DNA of 64,000 nucleotides, from positions 91,156 to 155,155 of the forward strand of contig NZ_BBXG01000020.1 of the NCBI RefSeq assembly GCF_001570605.1. Direction: 5' to 3'. Below the pieces are notes generated by a model, which did no database searches, was not told where the DNA came from, and saw only the letters and a program-made list of their open reading frames with translations. Positions within the stretch are counted from its first letter, which is position 1. Each line of letters opens with the position of its first letter. Of this stretch, positions 1 to 7,438 are shown one piece after another. A program made the position numbers and the translations under genes. The stretch is from Herbidospora cretacea (GTDB lineage Bacteria; Actinomycetota; Actinomycetes; Streptosporangiales; Streptosporangiaceae).

Positions 1-57
1 GGTGACCAGGGCGAGCATCGCGGCGATCAGTTTGGTGCGCAGCGACACCCTGCTCAC
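1..57 (-). CDS. Sensor histidine kinase, N-terminal fragment (cut by window edge)
   Basis: A GTG at 57-55 lies one base after the stop codon of the response regulator at 59-757 and opens a frame reading VSRVSLRTKLIAAMLALVT to the window edge. This is the usual cytoplasmic stub plus first membrane helix of an actinobacterial HAMP-type sensor kinase. The position directly behind an OmpR-type regulator makes it the cognate kinase of a translationally coupled two-component operon. Only 19 codons are visible, so the kinase domain itself is not seen. Confidence 0.7.
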   Translation of the reverse strand, partial: MSRVSLRTKLIAAMLALVT

Positions 58-58
58 G

Positions 59-757
59 TCACACCGACGTTCGCATCACATAGCCGACACCGCGCAAGGT
101 GTGGATGAGCCGGGGGGCCGACCGGCTGTCGATCTTGCGGCGGAGCACCGACACGTAGGACTCCACGATGCCCGCGTCGCCCCGGAAGTCGTAATCCCAT
201 ACGTGGTCCAGGATCTGCGCTTTCGACAGCACTCGTCCAGCGTTGGCCATGAAATAGCGCAGCAGTTTGAACTCGGTCGGCGACAACGGCACCGGGTTGC
301 CGGACCGCCAGACCTCGTGGGACTCCTCGTCGAGTTCGATGTCGGCGAAGGTCAGCCGGGGCGGCGGCGCGGTCGGGTCGCCCGCGGTGCGGCGCAGCAC
401 GGCGCGGATGCGCGCGATGACCTCTTCGAGGGAGAACGGCTTGGTGACGTAGTCGTCGCCGCCGAGGGTCAGGCCGCGGATCTTGTCCTCGGTCGCGTCG
501 CGCGCGGTGAGGAACAGGACCGGCGTGAACGTGCCGCCGCCGCGCAGCCTGCGGACGACGTCGAACCCGTCCATGTCGGGCAGCATCACGTCGAGCACGA
601 TCAGGTCGGGCCGGTGGCGGGTGGCCGCGGCGACCCCCTCGGTGCCGCTGGAGGCGGTGCTCACGTCGAAACCGGCATACCGGAGGCTCGCGGCCAGCAG
701 TTCCAGGATGTTCGGTTCGTCTTCGACGATCAGCAGTCGGGCTTCAGGAGTCACCAT
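59..757 (-). CDS. OmpR/PhoB-family response regulator
   Basis: The product has 232 residues. Residues 7-120 form a receiver domain with the acidic pair E12/D13, phosphoacceptor D56 in LIVLDVMLPDMDG, T84 and K106 in YVTKPF. Residues about 133-230 form a winged-helix DNA-binding domain ending in HTLRGVGYVMR, the classic OmpR C-terminus. It is followed after one base by a sensor kinase, so it is the transcriptional output of that pair. The signal is unknown; the sequence resembles the TrcR/PrrA type of actinobacterial regulators but no ortholog can be fixed here. ATG at 757 is used. Confidence 0.95.
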   Translation of the reverse strand: MVTPEARLLIVEDEPNILELLAASLRYAGFDVSTASSGTEGVAAATRHRPDLIVLDVMLPDMDGFDVVRRLRGGGTFTPVLFLTARDATEDKIRGLTLGGDDYVTKPFSLEEVIARIRAVLRRTAGDPTAPPPRLTFADIELDEESHEVWRSGNPVPLSPTEFKLLRYFMANAGRVLSKAQILDHVWDYDFRGDAGIVESYVSVLRRKIDSRSAPRLIHTLRGVGYVMRTSV

Positions 758-796
758 TACGCATCTTCTCGGACGAGGGGGACGTTCCTGAGCACT

Positions 797-1951
797 TTAT
801 GAAGGATCGCTTAAAGCTACCGTCAAATCCGCCACATGCCGGGCGATGGCGAAGCTCGACGTCGCCGCCGGGGAGGGCGCGTTCCGGACGATCAGCACCC
901 GGCCGTGCCGGTCGATGGCGAAGTCGTCGAGCAGCGCGCCGTCCCGGCCGACGGCCTGGGCACGCACTCCGCTGGCCGCCCTCACCAGGTCGCCCTCGGC
1001 CAGCGCGGGGACGTAACGCCGGGCCGCCCGCAGGAACACCGACGGGCGCAGCGAGCCGTTCAGCTCGCGCAGGCCGGTCAGCCAGTGGCGGCGGGCCATC
1101 TTGCGGGTGCCGGGCCAGGCCAGGATCCGGGCCAGTTCCCCCGGCCGCACGTCACGCCACGAATAACCCTCCAGCGCCAGCGCCATCACCGCGTTGGGGC
1201 CGACCAGCACCTCGCCGTCGATCCGTCTGGTCAGGTGCACGCCGAGGAAGGGCAGCCTCGGATCCGGTACGGGATAGATCAAGCCCCTGACCAGGCCCTT
1301 CGCCTGTGGGACGAGCCGGAAGTACTCGCCCCGGAACGGCACGATCCGCACGTCGCCCTCGCCCGCCAGGGCGTCGGTGCCCAGTCCGGCGCAGACCACC
1401 AGGCGGTCGAAGCGCAGGTCACCCGCCGCCACGCTCGTGGCCGACTCGTGGATGGCCGGGACGGGGTGCGAGAGCCGTACATCCAGATTGGCGGCGAGAT
1501 GCCGGGCGACGGCGGGGAAGTCCGCGACGGCGGTGTGGGGACTGTGGACGGCGCCGACGCCGACCGCGTGGGGTTCGACGTCGCGCAGGCCGAGGGCGTC
1601 GAGCTCGGTGACGCCCGGCACGCCGTTCGCCCGCGCCCGGTCGGCGAGGGTCCGCAGCCCTGCCCGCTCAGCTTTGGTGGAGGCCACGACGAGCTTGCCC
1701 ACCTCGTCGTAGGGGAGCCGGTGCTCCTGGCAGTACTCCCGCAGAAGCGCCATGCCCTCGCGGCACAGCCGCGCCTTCAGGGACCCGGGCCGGTAGTAGA
1801 TCCCGGCATGGACGACGCCACTGTTGTGCCCGGTCTGGTGGGCGGCGACGCGGTCCTCCTTCTCCAGCACCGTCACCTCGGCGCCCCGGGAGGTCAGCTC
1901 GCGCGCCACCGCGAGCCCGAGGATGCCGGCTCCGACGACCCCGATCTTCAT
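797..1951 (-). CDS. lhgO: L-2-hydroxyglutarate oxidase / FAD-dependent oxidoreductase
   Basis: This is a DAO-type flavoenzyme that oxidises L-2-hydroxyglutarate to 2-oxoglutarate. The N-terminus MKIGVVGAGILG is the FAD-binding Rossmann motif (GAGILG at residues 7-12), followed by the family hallmark TGHNSGVVHAGIYY and the C-terminal region around SGVRAQAVGRDG. The length of 384 residues matches the family. The start is ATG at 1951; a frame extension to 1969 would add six residues before the Rossmann strand and is unlikely. The gene is divergent from the hypothetical gene at 2006 with a short shared promoter region. Confidence 0.92.
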   Translation of the reverse strand: MKIGVVGAGILGLAVARELTSRGAEVTVLEKEDRVAAHQTGHNSGVVHAGIYYRPGSLKARLCREGMALLREYCQEHRLPYDEVGKLVVASTKAERAGLRTLADRARANGVPGVTELDALGLRDVEPHAVGVGAVHSPHTAVADFPAVARHLAANLDVRLSHPVPAIHESATSVAAGDLRFDRLVVCAGLGTDALAGEGDVRIVPFRGEYFRLVPQAKGLVRGLIYPVPDPRLPFLGVHLTRRIDGEVLVGPNAVMALALEGYSWRDVRPGELARILAWPGTRKMARRHWLTGLRELNGSLRPSVFLRAARRYVPALAEGDLVRAASGVRAQAVGRDGALLDDFAIDRHGRVLIVRNAPSPAATSSFAIARHVADLTVALSDPS

Positions 1952-1992
1952 GCCCTGATTGTCACACATTCATGGTCGAACTCACGTTCGGT

Positions 1993-1998
1993 TAGACT
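1993..1998 (+). promoter_or_regulatory. -10 box of a leaderless transcript
   Basis: TAGACT lies seven bases before the GTG at 2006 and there is no Shine-Dalgarno sequence between. This spacing is typical for actinobacterial leaderless mRNA. The inference rests on position and sequence only. Confidence 0.6.
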
Positions 1999-2005
1999 GG
2001 CTGAC

Positions 2006-2401
2006 GTGTACGTTCCACCGGGATGGCCACCCGAAGTACCTCCTCCGGGCAGCCCCGAATGGCAGACATCGGCGGTCAACTGGCTGCTCGACGCCGTGCC
2101 GCCCGACTACCGCGCCTACGGGGTGCTGCGCCGCCACCCGCTGGCGCTGGCCCGGATGGCCGGCCACACCGTGCGCGCCCAGGTCGAGGGCGCGCGCGCG
2201 GGCTACCGCGACGCGGCCGTCGACCTGAAGGAGCACCTGCCGCCCCACGTGGTCGAGGCGGTCCTGGAGGTCTACCGGCGCGAGGGCCCGCGGCTCGTCG
2301 CGCTGGCCGCCTCGATCGCCCTGGTCGAACGCGCGCTGCGGGGAGAGGAGTTCGTCGAGCGCTTCACCGCAGACCCCGGATCGCCGCGCCGACCCGCTTG
2401 A
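2006..2401 (+). CDS. Conserved actinobacterial hypothetical protein
   Basis: The 131-residue product begins VYVPPGWPPEVPPPGSPEW and continues into an amphipathic helical protein (LALARMAGHTVRAQVEGAR, ALRGEEFVERF). I recognise the pattern as a conserved hypothetical family of Streptomyces and relatives but know no function. No signal peptide or membrane segment is seen. The GTG at 2006 was chosen because a TAGACT box ends seven bases upstream. The 3' end overlaps the convergent membrane-protein gene by 38 bp. Confidence 0.75.
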   Translation: MYVPPGWPPEVPPPGSPEWQTSAVNWLLDAVPPDYRAYGVLRRHPLALARMAGHTVRAQVEGARAGYRDAAVDLKEHLPPHVVEAVLEVYRREGPRLVALAASIALVERALRGEEFVERFTADPGSPRRPA

Positions 2402-4793
2402 CGTCCCTGATCCGGCTCTCGTACGTCGCCCCGACCAGCAGCAGCAGGAGTCCGCCCACGGCCATCGGCACCCACCGGGGAATGAGCAGCACCAGATCGA
2501 CCACCCACGGCGCGATCTCGTGGACGGTCACCGCCGCGAGCGTGAAACCGCCGAGCACGGCCGGCGCCTGGAGCCGCTTCAGCGCCCCGACGACCAGGAC
2601 GACCAGCGCCACCACCCCCAGCGCCAGCGGCCTGACCCACCCCTCGGGCTGGTCGTAGAGCACGAACAGGCTCGGCAGCAGCGTGAACGTCAGCCCCGCG
2701 CCGTAGGCCCGCCACGACGACCCGGCCCGCGCCTTCCACCACCCGAAGCCCAGCAGCACGACGGAGAACGGCGCGGTGTAGGCCTCGACCAGCGTGACGT
2801 CGTCGGCGTAGAGCCGCGACCACGAGGCCGCCAGCAGCAGCGCCGTGGCGAGATAGGCGACGTTCCCGCGCTCCTTCCGCAGCGCCACCCCGGCCGCGAT
2901 CACCCCGGCGGTCGCGGCGGCGAGGCTGAAAGTCCGCAGATCCGGTACGACCACCAGCCCCGCCAGCCCGGCCACCCCCGCCCCGATCTCGGTGAGCCGC
3001 CGGACGGCGGCCACCGCCGCCACTGCGAGCAGCACGAACGGCAGGAACCGCGCCTGCTGATCGGCCGCCAGCCAGGCCGCCGCCGCGAACCCGCCGGCGT
3101 GGACGACCCCCACGTTGGCCGCCCAGACCCGCAGCTTCTCGTCCCTGTACGCCACCCACGCCGCGACCGCCGCCAGCGCGCCCAGCACCACGAGCGTGGC
3201 CGTCTCGTTGACCAGCCCCCACAGCGTGGCGACCACCGCGATCCCGAGGGCGAGCCGCGCGTACGCCGCCACCGTCACCCGGGCGGCCCCGATCACCATC
3301 GCGATCAGCACCGCGATCATGACCGGGTAGGGCAGGTCGAACACCGGCGGCACGAACGCGACCGCCACCGCCCCCGCGATCACCGCGAGGATCTTGTACT
3401 TGACCCCCAGCGCCAGCCCGGCCGTGACCAGCACGACCAGCACGAGATCGGCCACCCTCGGGAAGCCCGCCCGGCTCAGGTAGTCGCCCGCCCCGACGCC
3501 GAGGCCGCCCGACCACACGCCGTACCCGTTGCCGACCGGCCCGCGCAGCACGACCCCGACCGGCACCAGCACGACGAGCGAACTCACCGCCCCCACGACC
3601 AGCGCCGTCGTCCGGGCCCGCCCGCGCAGCGCCGGCGCGAACGCGCCCGCGACCGCCGGGGTGACCACGACGATCCACTCATCCGGCACGACCACCAGGA
3701 GGGGAAGCTGCACCGCGACCACCCCGGCCAGCACCGCGCCGATGATCGGCGCCAGGGCGTGCTTCTCCGTCCGCAGCGCCAGGACCCCGGCCTCGGCGGC
3801 GGCGACCGCCAGGATGACGCCCCCTGCGAGCGTCCAGCCCAGGTCCCCGGCGTGCTCGGTGGCCTGGAAGAACGCGACCAGGCACCCGGCGACCCAGGTC
3901 ACCCCGAAGGCGGCCAGCGCGACCCTCCGCCTGACGGTGAGCCAGAGGGCGAGGTCGAACGCGGCGGTGGCGACGAGCGCCCCGGCGGCGTGCGCGGCCG
4001 TCTCGTCGGCGACCAGGATGATCAGCGGGAACTGGGCCAGCCCGATGGCGACCGGAACCGGCAGCGCCAGCCCGAACCGCCGTCCGAAGAGCGCGAACAC
4101 CCCCGCGGCGAGCGCGATCAACCCCGCCGTGTACGGCAGCGCGCCCACACTGGCCTCGAACCAGACCTGGTAGGCGGCGTACCCGTCGAGCAGGAACAGC
4201 GCCACACCGAGGATCGCGACCGTCTCGGCCGTCGCCTTGAGCCCCCGGCCGACCAGCACGACGGGCGCCGCGAAGGTCAGCGCGGTGAACCCGAGCAGGA
4301 TCGCCGCCCGCCCTCCGATCCCGACCGACCCCCAGCTCACGATCGTGAACACGAAAGCGGCCACCACGAGCAGCAGCCCACCGAGCCCGAGCAGCAGATT
4401 CCGGACCGTGGACGGCGACATCTCCCGGCCGGCCGGACCGGCCGCCGGCCGGCCCGGCTGGCCGGGCGCTGCCAGGGGGCGGCCCTGGTCGTCCAAGGGC
4501 CAGCCTCGGTCGTCCAGGGCCGCCACGGCCGGGCCGCCCGCCGCCTGGGCTCCCCCGGCCCGGGCGGCGGCGGGCTGGTGCTCTCCGGCGGCGCGGAGCG
4601 CGGTGAGGAGCTCCGTCCTCCTGCCGAGCAGCCGGGCCTCGCGCCCCCGTAGGTCGTTCAGGGCGAGGTCGAGCTGCCAGAGTTCAGCCGCGATCGGGCC
4701 GTGCAGCGGAAGCTCGCAGGCCGGACACCGGCGCGGTGACCCGTCGAGCGGGGCACCGCAGTCGGGGCAGGTGGGAGTGCCGACGGAGTGCAT
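2364..4793 (-). CDS. Large multi-pass membrane protein with N-terminal zinc ribbon (SCO7613 C-terminal family)
   Basis: The 809-residue protein has an N-terminal zinc ribbon with C9, C12, C23 and C26, then a helical segment rich in Leu/Arg (about 35-70), then from residue about 130 a very long run of hydrophobic helices, at least twenty, separated by short loops. The layout matches the actinobacterial family named for the SCO7613 C-terminal domain. Function is unknown; a zinc-ribbon-capped polytopic protein suggests a membrane scaffold or transporter-like role. Its 3' end overlaps the convergent gene at 2006-2401. Confidence 0.8.
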   Translation of the reverse strand: MHSVGTPTCPDCGAPLDGSPRRCPACELPLHGPIAAELWQLDLALNDLRGREARLLGRRTELLTALRAAGEHQPAAARAGGAQAAGGPAVAALDDRGWPLDDQGRPLAAPGQPGRPAAGPAGREMSPSTVRNLLLGLGGLLLVVAAFVFTIVSWGSVGIGGRAAILLGFTALTFAAPVVLVGRGLKATAETVAILGVALFLLDGYAAYQVWFEASVGALPYTAGLIALAAGVFALFGRRFGLALPVPVAIGLAQFPLIILVADETAAHAAGALVATAAFDLALWLTVRRRVALAAFGVTWVAGCLVAFFQATEHAGDLGWTLAGGVILAVAAAEAGVLALRTEKHALAPIIGAVLAGVVAVQLPLLVVVPDEWIVVVTPAVAGAFAPALRGRARTTALVVGAVSSLVVLVPVGVVLRGPVGNGYGVWSGGLGVGAGDYLSRAGFPRVADLVLVVLVTAGLALGVKYKILAVIAGAVAVAFVPPVFDLPYPVMIAVLIAMVIGAARVTVAAYARLALGIAVVATLWGLVNETATLVVLGALAAVAAWVAYRDEKLRVWAANVGVVHAGGFAAAAWLAADQQARFLPFVLLAVAAVAAVRRLTEIGAGVAGLAGLVVVPDLRTFSLAAATAGVIAAGVALRKERGNVAYLATALLLAASWSRLYADDVTLVEAYTAPFSVVLLGFGWWKARAGSSWRAYGAGLTFTLLPSLFVLYDQPEGWVRPLALGVVALVVLVVGALKRLQAPAVLGGFTLAAVTVHEIAPWVVDLVLLIPRWVPMAVGGLLLLLVGATYESRIRDVKRVGAAIRGLR

Positions 4794-4886
4794 ACCGGAA
4801 CGATCCCGCTTCGCCCCATGTGGGCGCTATGGACCACCTACTCAATTCGCGGTGAGTATCCCGGTATGTGACTGCCAAAAACCGGC

Positions 4887-5879
4887 CTAGCGCCCGGCCC
4901 ATCTGGCGATTCCAACGATGATCGCGACCGCGCAGGCGGCCACTCCCAGCCACAGCGCGATCATGAGCCCGCCGTCCGGCCCTCCGGACTCCGAGGCCAC
5001 CGGCTGCGCCGCCGGAGCCGTCTTCGTGGCCTCCGGCGATGGGCTGGGGAGGGCGGCCTCCGGCAGAGGGACCCGCACGACCGGGCTGCGCTCGCCCTCC
5101 GACCCGGTCAGCAGCGACTTCCCGTCGGCGCTGTAGGTGATCGACTCGGCCTGGCGCAGGAAGGGCATCGCGACCCCGGAGATCTCGTCGTCGATCTTCC
5201 GGTAGAGGGTCGCCGAGAAGTAGGTCCGCACCACGAAGCTCGACCCGTCGGGCGCGAACGCCGCGTCGGTGGCCATCGTCGGGGCCGACCCCACCCGCTT
5301 CAGGACGTTCACCCGGTCGGTCCGCAACTGCTTGGGCGCGGCGTAGATGCGCCCGTCGAACTCCTTGGTCACCACGTAGAGACGGCCCGTCCGGGGGTCG
5401 ACCATCAGACCCTCGGCGTTGCGGGCCTGGTCGGCGTACCGGAACCGGTATCTGACCGCCTCGACGGTGCCGCTGCGCAGGCGGGTCGGCTCGGTCACCT
5501 TGTAGACCGAGATGTCCGGCCACGCGCCGTCGAAGTTGTCCCCGATGTCCCCGAAGAACAGCACCCCGCGCCCCGACCGGTCGCGGTAGGCCGCCATGCC
5601 CTCCCAGTCGCGGGCCTCGGCGTTCGCGACCGTGTACGCCGCCTTGGTCCGCCCGGTGGAGGAGTCGACGGCGTAGAAGACGGCCCCGGCGTCGCTGTCG
5701 TTGTGGGTGTAGACGATCCCGGGATGCGTCGGCGACACGGCCAGCCCGCTCGACTCGGTGATCCGCCGATCGGCGAACTCGAACAGTTCCTTGTCGTCAC
5801 CGGCCTGCGCCGGACCCGCGCACACCAGCCCACCGAGCACGCACAGCGCCAGCGCCGCCCCCCGGAATGTCCACCCCAT
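4887..5879 (-). CDS. Secreted beta-propeller-like protein with C-terminal membrane anchor
   Basis: The 330-residue product starts with a signal peptide (MGWTFRGAALALCVLGGLVC, cleavage likely after AGPAQA). The body contains repeated short strands such as SSGLAVSPTHPGIVYTHND, AEGLMVDPRTGRLYVVTKE and DAAFAPDGSSFVVRTY, which look like propeller blades. A Pro/Ser/Ala-rich linker (about 270-295) leads to a single C-terminal transmembrane helix and the basic tail ARWAGR. It is therefore probably an extracellular domain anchored to the membrane. Substrate is unknown; no catalytic motif is recognised. Confidence 0.75.
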   Translation of the reverse strand: MGWTFRGAALALCVLGGLVCAGPAQAGDDKELFEFADRRITESSGLAVSPTHPGIVYTHNDSDAGAVFYAVDSSTGRTKAAYTVANAEARDWEGMAAYRDRSGRGVLFFGDIGDNFDGAWPDISVYKVTEPTRLRSGTVEAVRYRFRYADQARNAEGLMVDPRTGRLYVVTKEFDGRIYAAPKQLRTDRVNVLKRVGSAPTMATDAAFAPDGSSFVVRTYFSATLYRKIDDEISGVAMPFLRQAESITYSADGKSLLTGSEGERSPVVRVPLPEAALPSPSPEATKTAPAAQPVASESGGPDGGLMIALWLGVAACAVAIIVGIARWAGR

Positions 5880-5902
5880 GGAGCCATCCTGCCTTGTCTA
5901 TG

Positions 5903-6012
5903 GCCGCGCCTCCGGCGCGGCGGCCGGTGCGCTTGGGCCCGACGCCTTCCCTCCTCCGCTCTGGTCGCTGCGCTCCCGGCGCTCCGTCAGTCCAGGCGTC
6001 GGCGCGCACCGG
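5903..6012. repeat. Left arm of a 110-bp inverted repeat
   Basis: This segment is the near-perfect reverse complement of 7203-7312, with only a handful of substitutions. The two copies bracket the aldo/keto reductase gene. The arm itself holds a small GC hairpin (gccgcgcctccggcgcggc) at 5903-5921. Both copies translate to the same accidental peptide (ADAWTDGAPGAQRPERRREG), which confirms the match but is not evidence of coding. Confidence 0.92.
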
Positions 6013-6047
6013 CGAATCGGGCTGGCCTGGAGTCCACTCCAGGTTTC

Positions 6048-6053
6048 TATGGT
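6048..6053 (+). promoter_or_regulatory. -10 box of a leaderless transcript
   Basis: TATGGT sits six bases upstream of the ATG at 6060, as at other leaderless genes in the window. No ribosome binding site is present. Confidence 0.55.
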
Positions 6054-6059
6054 GGAAGC

Positions 6060-7031
6060 ATGGACTACGCGCAGCTCGGTCGTACCGGACTCAAGGTCAG
6101 CAAGCTCTGCCTGGGCACGATGAACTTCGGCCCGCAGACCACGGAGGAGGACTCCTTCGCGATCATGGATCGCGCCCATGAGCTGGGAATCAACTTCTTC
6201 GACACCGCCAACGTCTATGGCTGGAAGAAGGGCGAGGGCGTCACCGAACAGATCATCGGCAGGTGGTTCGCGCAGGGCGGCGGCCGTCGTGAGAAGACCG
6301 TCATCGCCACCAAGCTCTACGGCTCGATGGGCGACTGGCCCAACGACACCTTCCTGTCGGCGCTCAACATCCGCCGCGCCTGCGACGCCTCGCTGAAGCG
6401 CATGCAGACCGACTACATCGACATCTACCAGGCCCACCATGTCGACCGGAACACCCCGTTCGAGGAGTTCTGGGAGGCCATGGAGGTGCTCCGCCAGCAG
6501 GGCAAGATCCTCTATGTGGGCTCGTCCAACTTCGCGGGCTGGCACATCGCCAAGGCCCAGGAGACGGCCAGGCGGCGCAACTTCCTCGGCCTGGTGAGCG
6601 AGCAGTCGAAATACCACCTGCTGGAGCGCTCGGTCGAGCTGGAGGTCCTGCCCGCCTGCCAGGACTACGGCCTGGGCGTCATCCCCTGGAGCCCGCTGGC
6701 CGGCGGCCTGCTCGGCGGCGTCCTCCGCAAGATCGACAAGGGCCGCAGCGCCAACCCCGACCAGGTCGAGGCCCTGGAGAAGGTCCGCCCCCAGATCGAG
6801 CAGTGGGAGGCCTTCTGCGACGACCTGGGCGAAGACCCGGCCAACGCCGGCCTCGCCTGGCTCCTCCACCAGAAGGCGGTCACCGCCCCGATCATCGGCC
6901 CCCGCACCGCCGACCAGCTCAACGGCTCCCTGCGCGCCCTGGAGATCAAGTTCGACGACAAGGCCCTGGCCCGCATCGACGAGATCTTCCCTGGCCCCGG
7001 CGGCACCGCCCCCGAGGCCTACGCCTGGTAG
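6060..7031 (+). CDS. Aldo/keto reductase
   Basis: This NADPH-dependent TIM-barrel oxidoreductase of 323 residues has the full catalytic tetrad: D48 and Y53 in FFDTANVYG, K85 in IATKLYG and H126 in YQAHHVD. The C-terminal cofactor-binding segment IIGPRTADQLNGSL is intact. It belongs to the voltage-gated potassium channel beta-subunit-like AKR branch common in actinomycetes. The natural substrate is unknown. The ATG at 6060 follows a TATGGT box by six bases, so translation is probably leaderless. The gene is bracketed by a 110-bp inverted repeat and followed by a strong hairpin terminator. Confidence 0.93.
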   Translation: MDYAQLGRTGLKVSKLCLGTMNFGPQTTEEDSFAIMDRAHELGINFFDTANVYGWKKGEGVTEQIIGRWFAQGGGRREKTVIATKLYGSMGDWPNDTFLSALNIRRACDASLKRMQTDYIDIYQAHHVDRNTPFEEFWEAMEVLRQQGKILYVGSSNFAGWHIAKAQETARRRNFLGLVSEQSKYHLLERSVELEVLPACQDYGLGVIPWSPLAGGLLGGVLRKIDKGRSANPDQVEALEKVRPQIEQWEAFCDDLGEDPANAGLAWLLHQKAVTAPIIGPRTADQLNGSLRALEIKFDDKALARIDEIFPGPGGTAPEAYAW

Positions 7032-7040
7032 AAACCCCCG

Positions 7041-7077
7041 AACGGAGCGGTGACACGAACACGCCACCGCTCCGTTT
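7041..7077 (+). terminator. Rho-independent terminator of the aldo/keto reductase
   Basis: AACGGAGCGGTG at 7041-7052 pairs perfectly with CACCGCTCCGTT at 7065-7076, giving a 12-bp stem followed by T. Confidence 0.85.
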
Positions 7078-7202
7078 GCGTTCCTCCGACCGCACCAGCC
7101 ACTCGCATCCCCACACGCGCAGCCGCTCCAATCGCGCTCGGCCGGCTACTCGCATGCCCCTACACGCCGCCGTTCGCTTCTGTTCCACCGGTCACACGCA
7201 TG

Positions 7203-7312
7203 CCGGTGCGCGCCGATGCCTGGACTGACGGAGCGCCGGGAGCGCAGCGACCAGAGCGGAGGAGGGAAGGCGTCGGACCAGAGCGCCCCGGCCGCCGCGC
7301 CGGAGGCGCGGC
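7203..7312. repeat. Right arm of the 110-bp inverted repeat
   Basis: This is the inverted partner of 5903-6012. The short word agacaag lies just outside both arms (about 5893-5899 and 7316-7322), offset by two bases, so homology may extend a little further. The downstream edge abuts a small minus-strand reading frame at 7315-7419. Confidence 0.92.
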
Positions 7313-7314
7313 AG

Positions 7315-7419
7315 TCAGACAAGCGCGCCCACGACTACGAGCAGCATGAGCAGGCCGAGCACGGTCGGCAGCAGCCAGCGGCGGGGACGGTCCACAGCGT
7401 CGAGCCTAGCCAAGCTCAT
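7315..7419 (-). CDS. Possible 34-residue single-pass membrane peptide
   Basis: An ATG at 7419 opens a 34-codon frame: MSLARLDAVDRPRR followed by a hydrophobic helix (WLLPTVLGLLMLLVVVGALV) and a stop. It starts 19 bases after the stop codon of the MFS gene and could be the last gene of the marR-MFS operon. The charged start followed by one clean helix looks selected, but there is no strong ribosome binding site and the frame ends against the repeat arm, so this is tentative. Confidence 0.4.
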   Translation of the reverse strand: MSLARLDAVDRPRRWLLPTVLGLLMLLVVVGALV

Positions 7420-7438
7420 GGGGTGCCGCTGACCGTCG

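Noticed and set aside
2520..4652. 710-codon plus-strand frame opposite the zinc-ribbon membrane protein
   Set aside because: Its low-complexity Arg/Pro/His/Asp/Gln composition is typical of the complement of a membrane-protein gene.
7050..7349. 99-codon frame over the right repeat arm
   Set aside because: Its peptide is shared with the left arm only because the DNA repeat is shared; no start signal exists for either copy.
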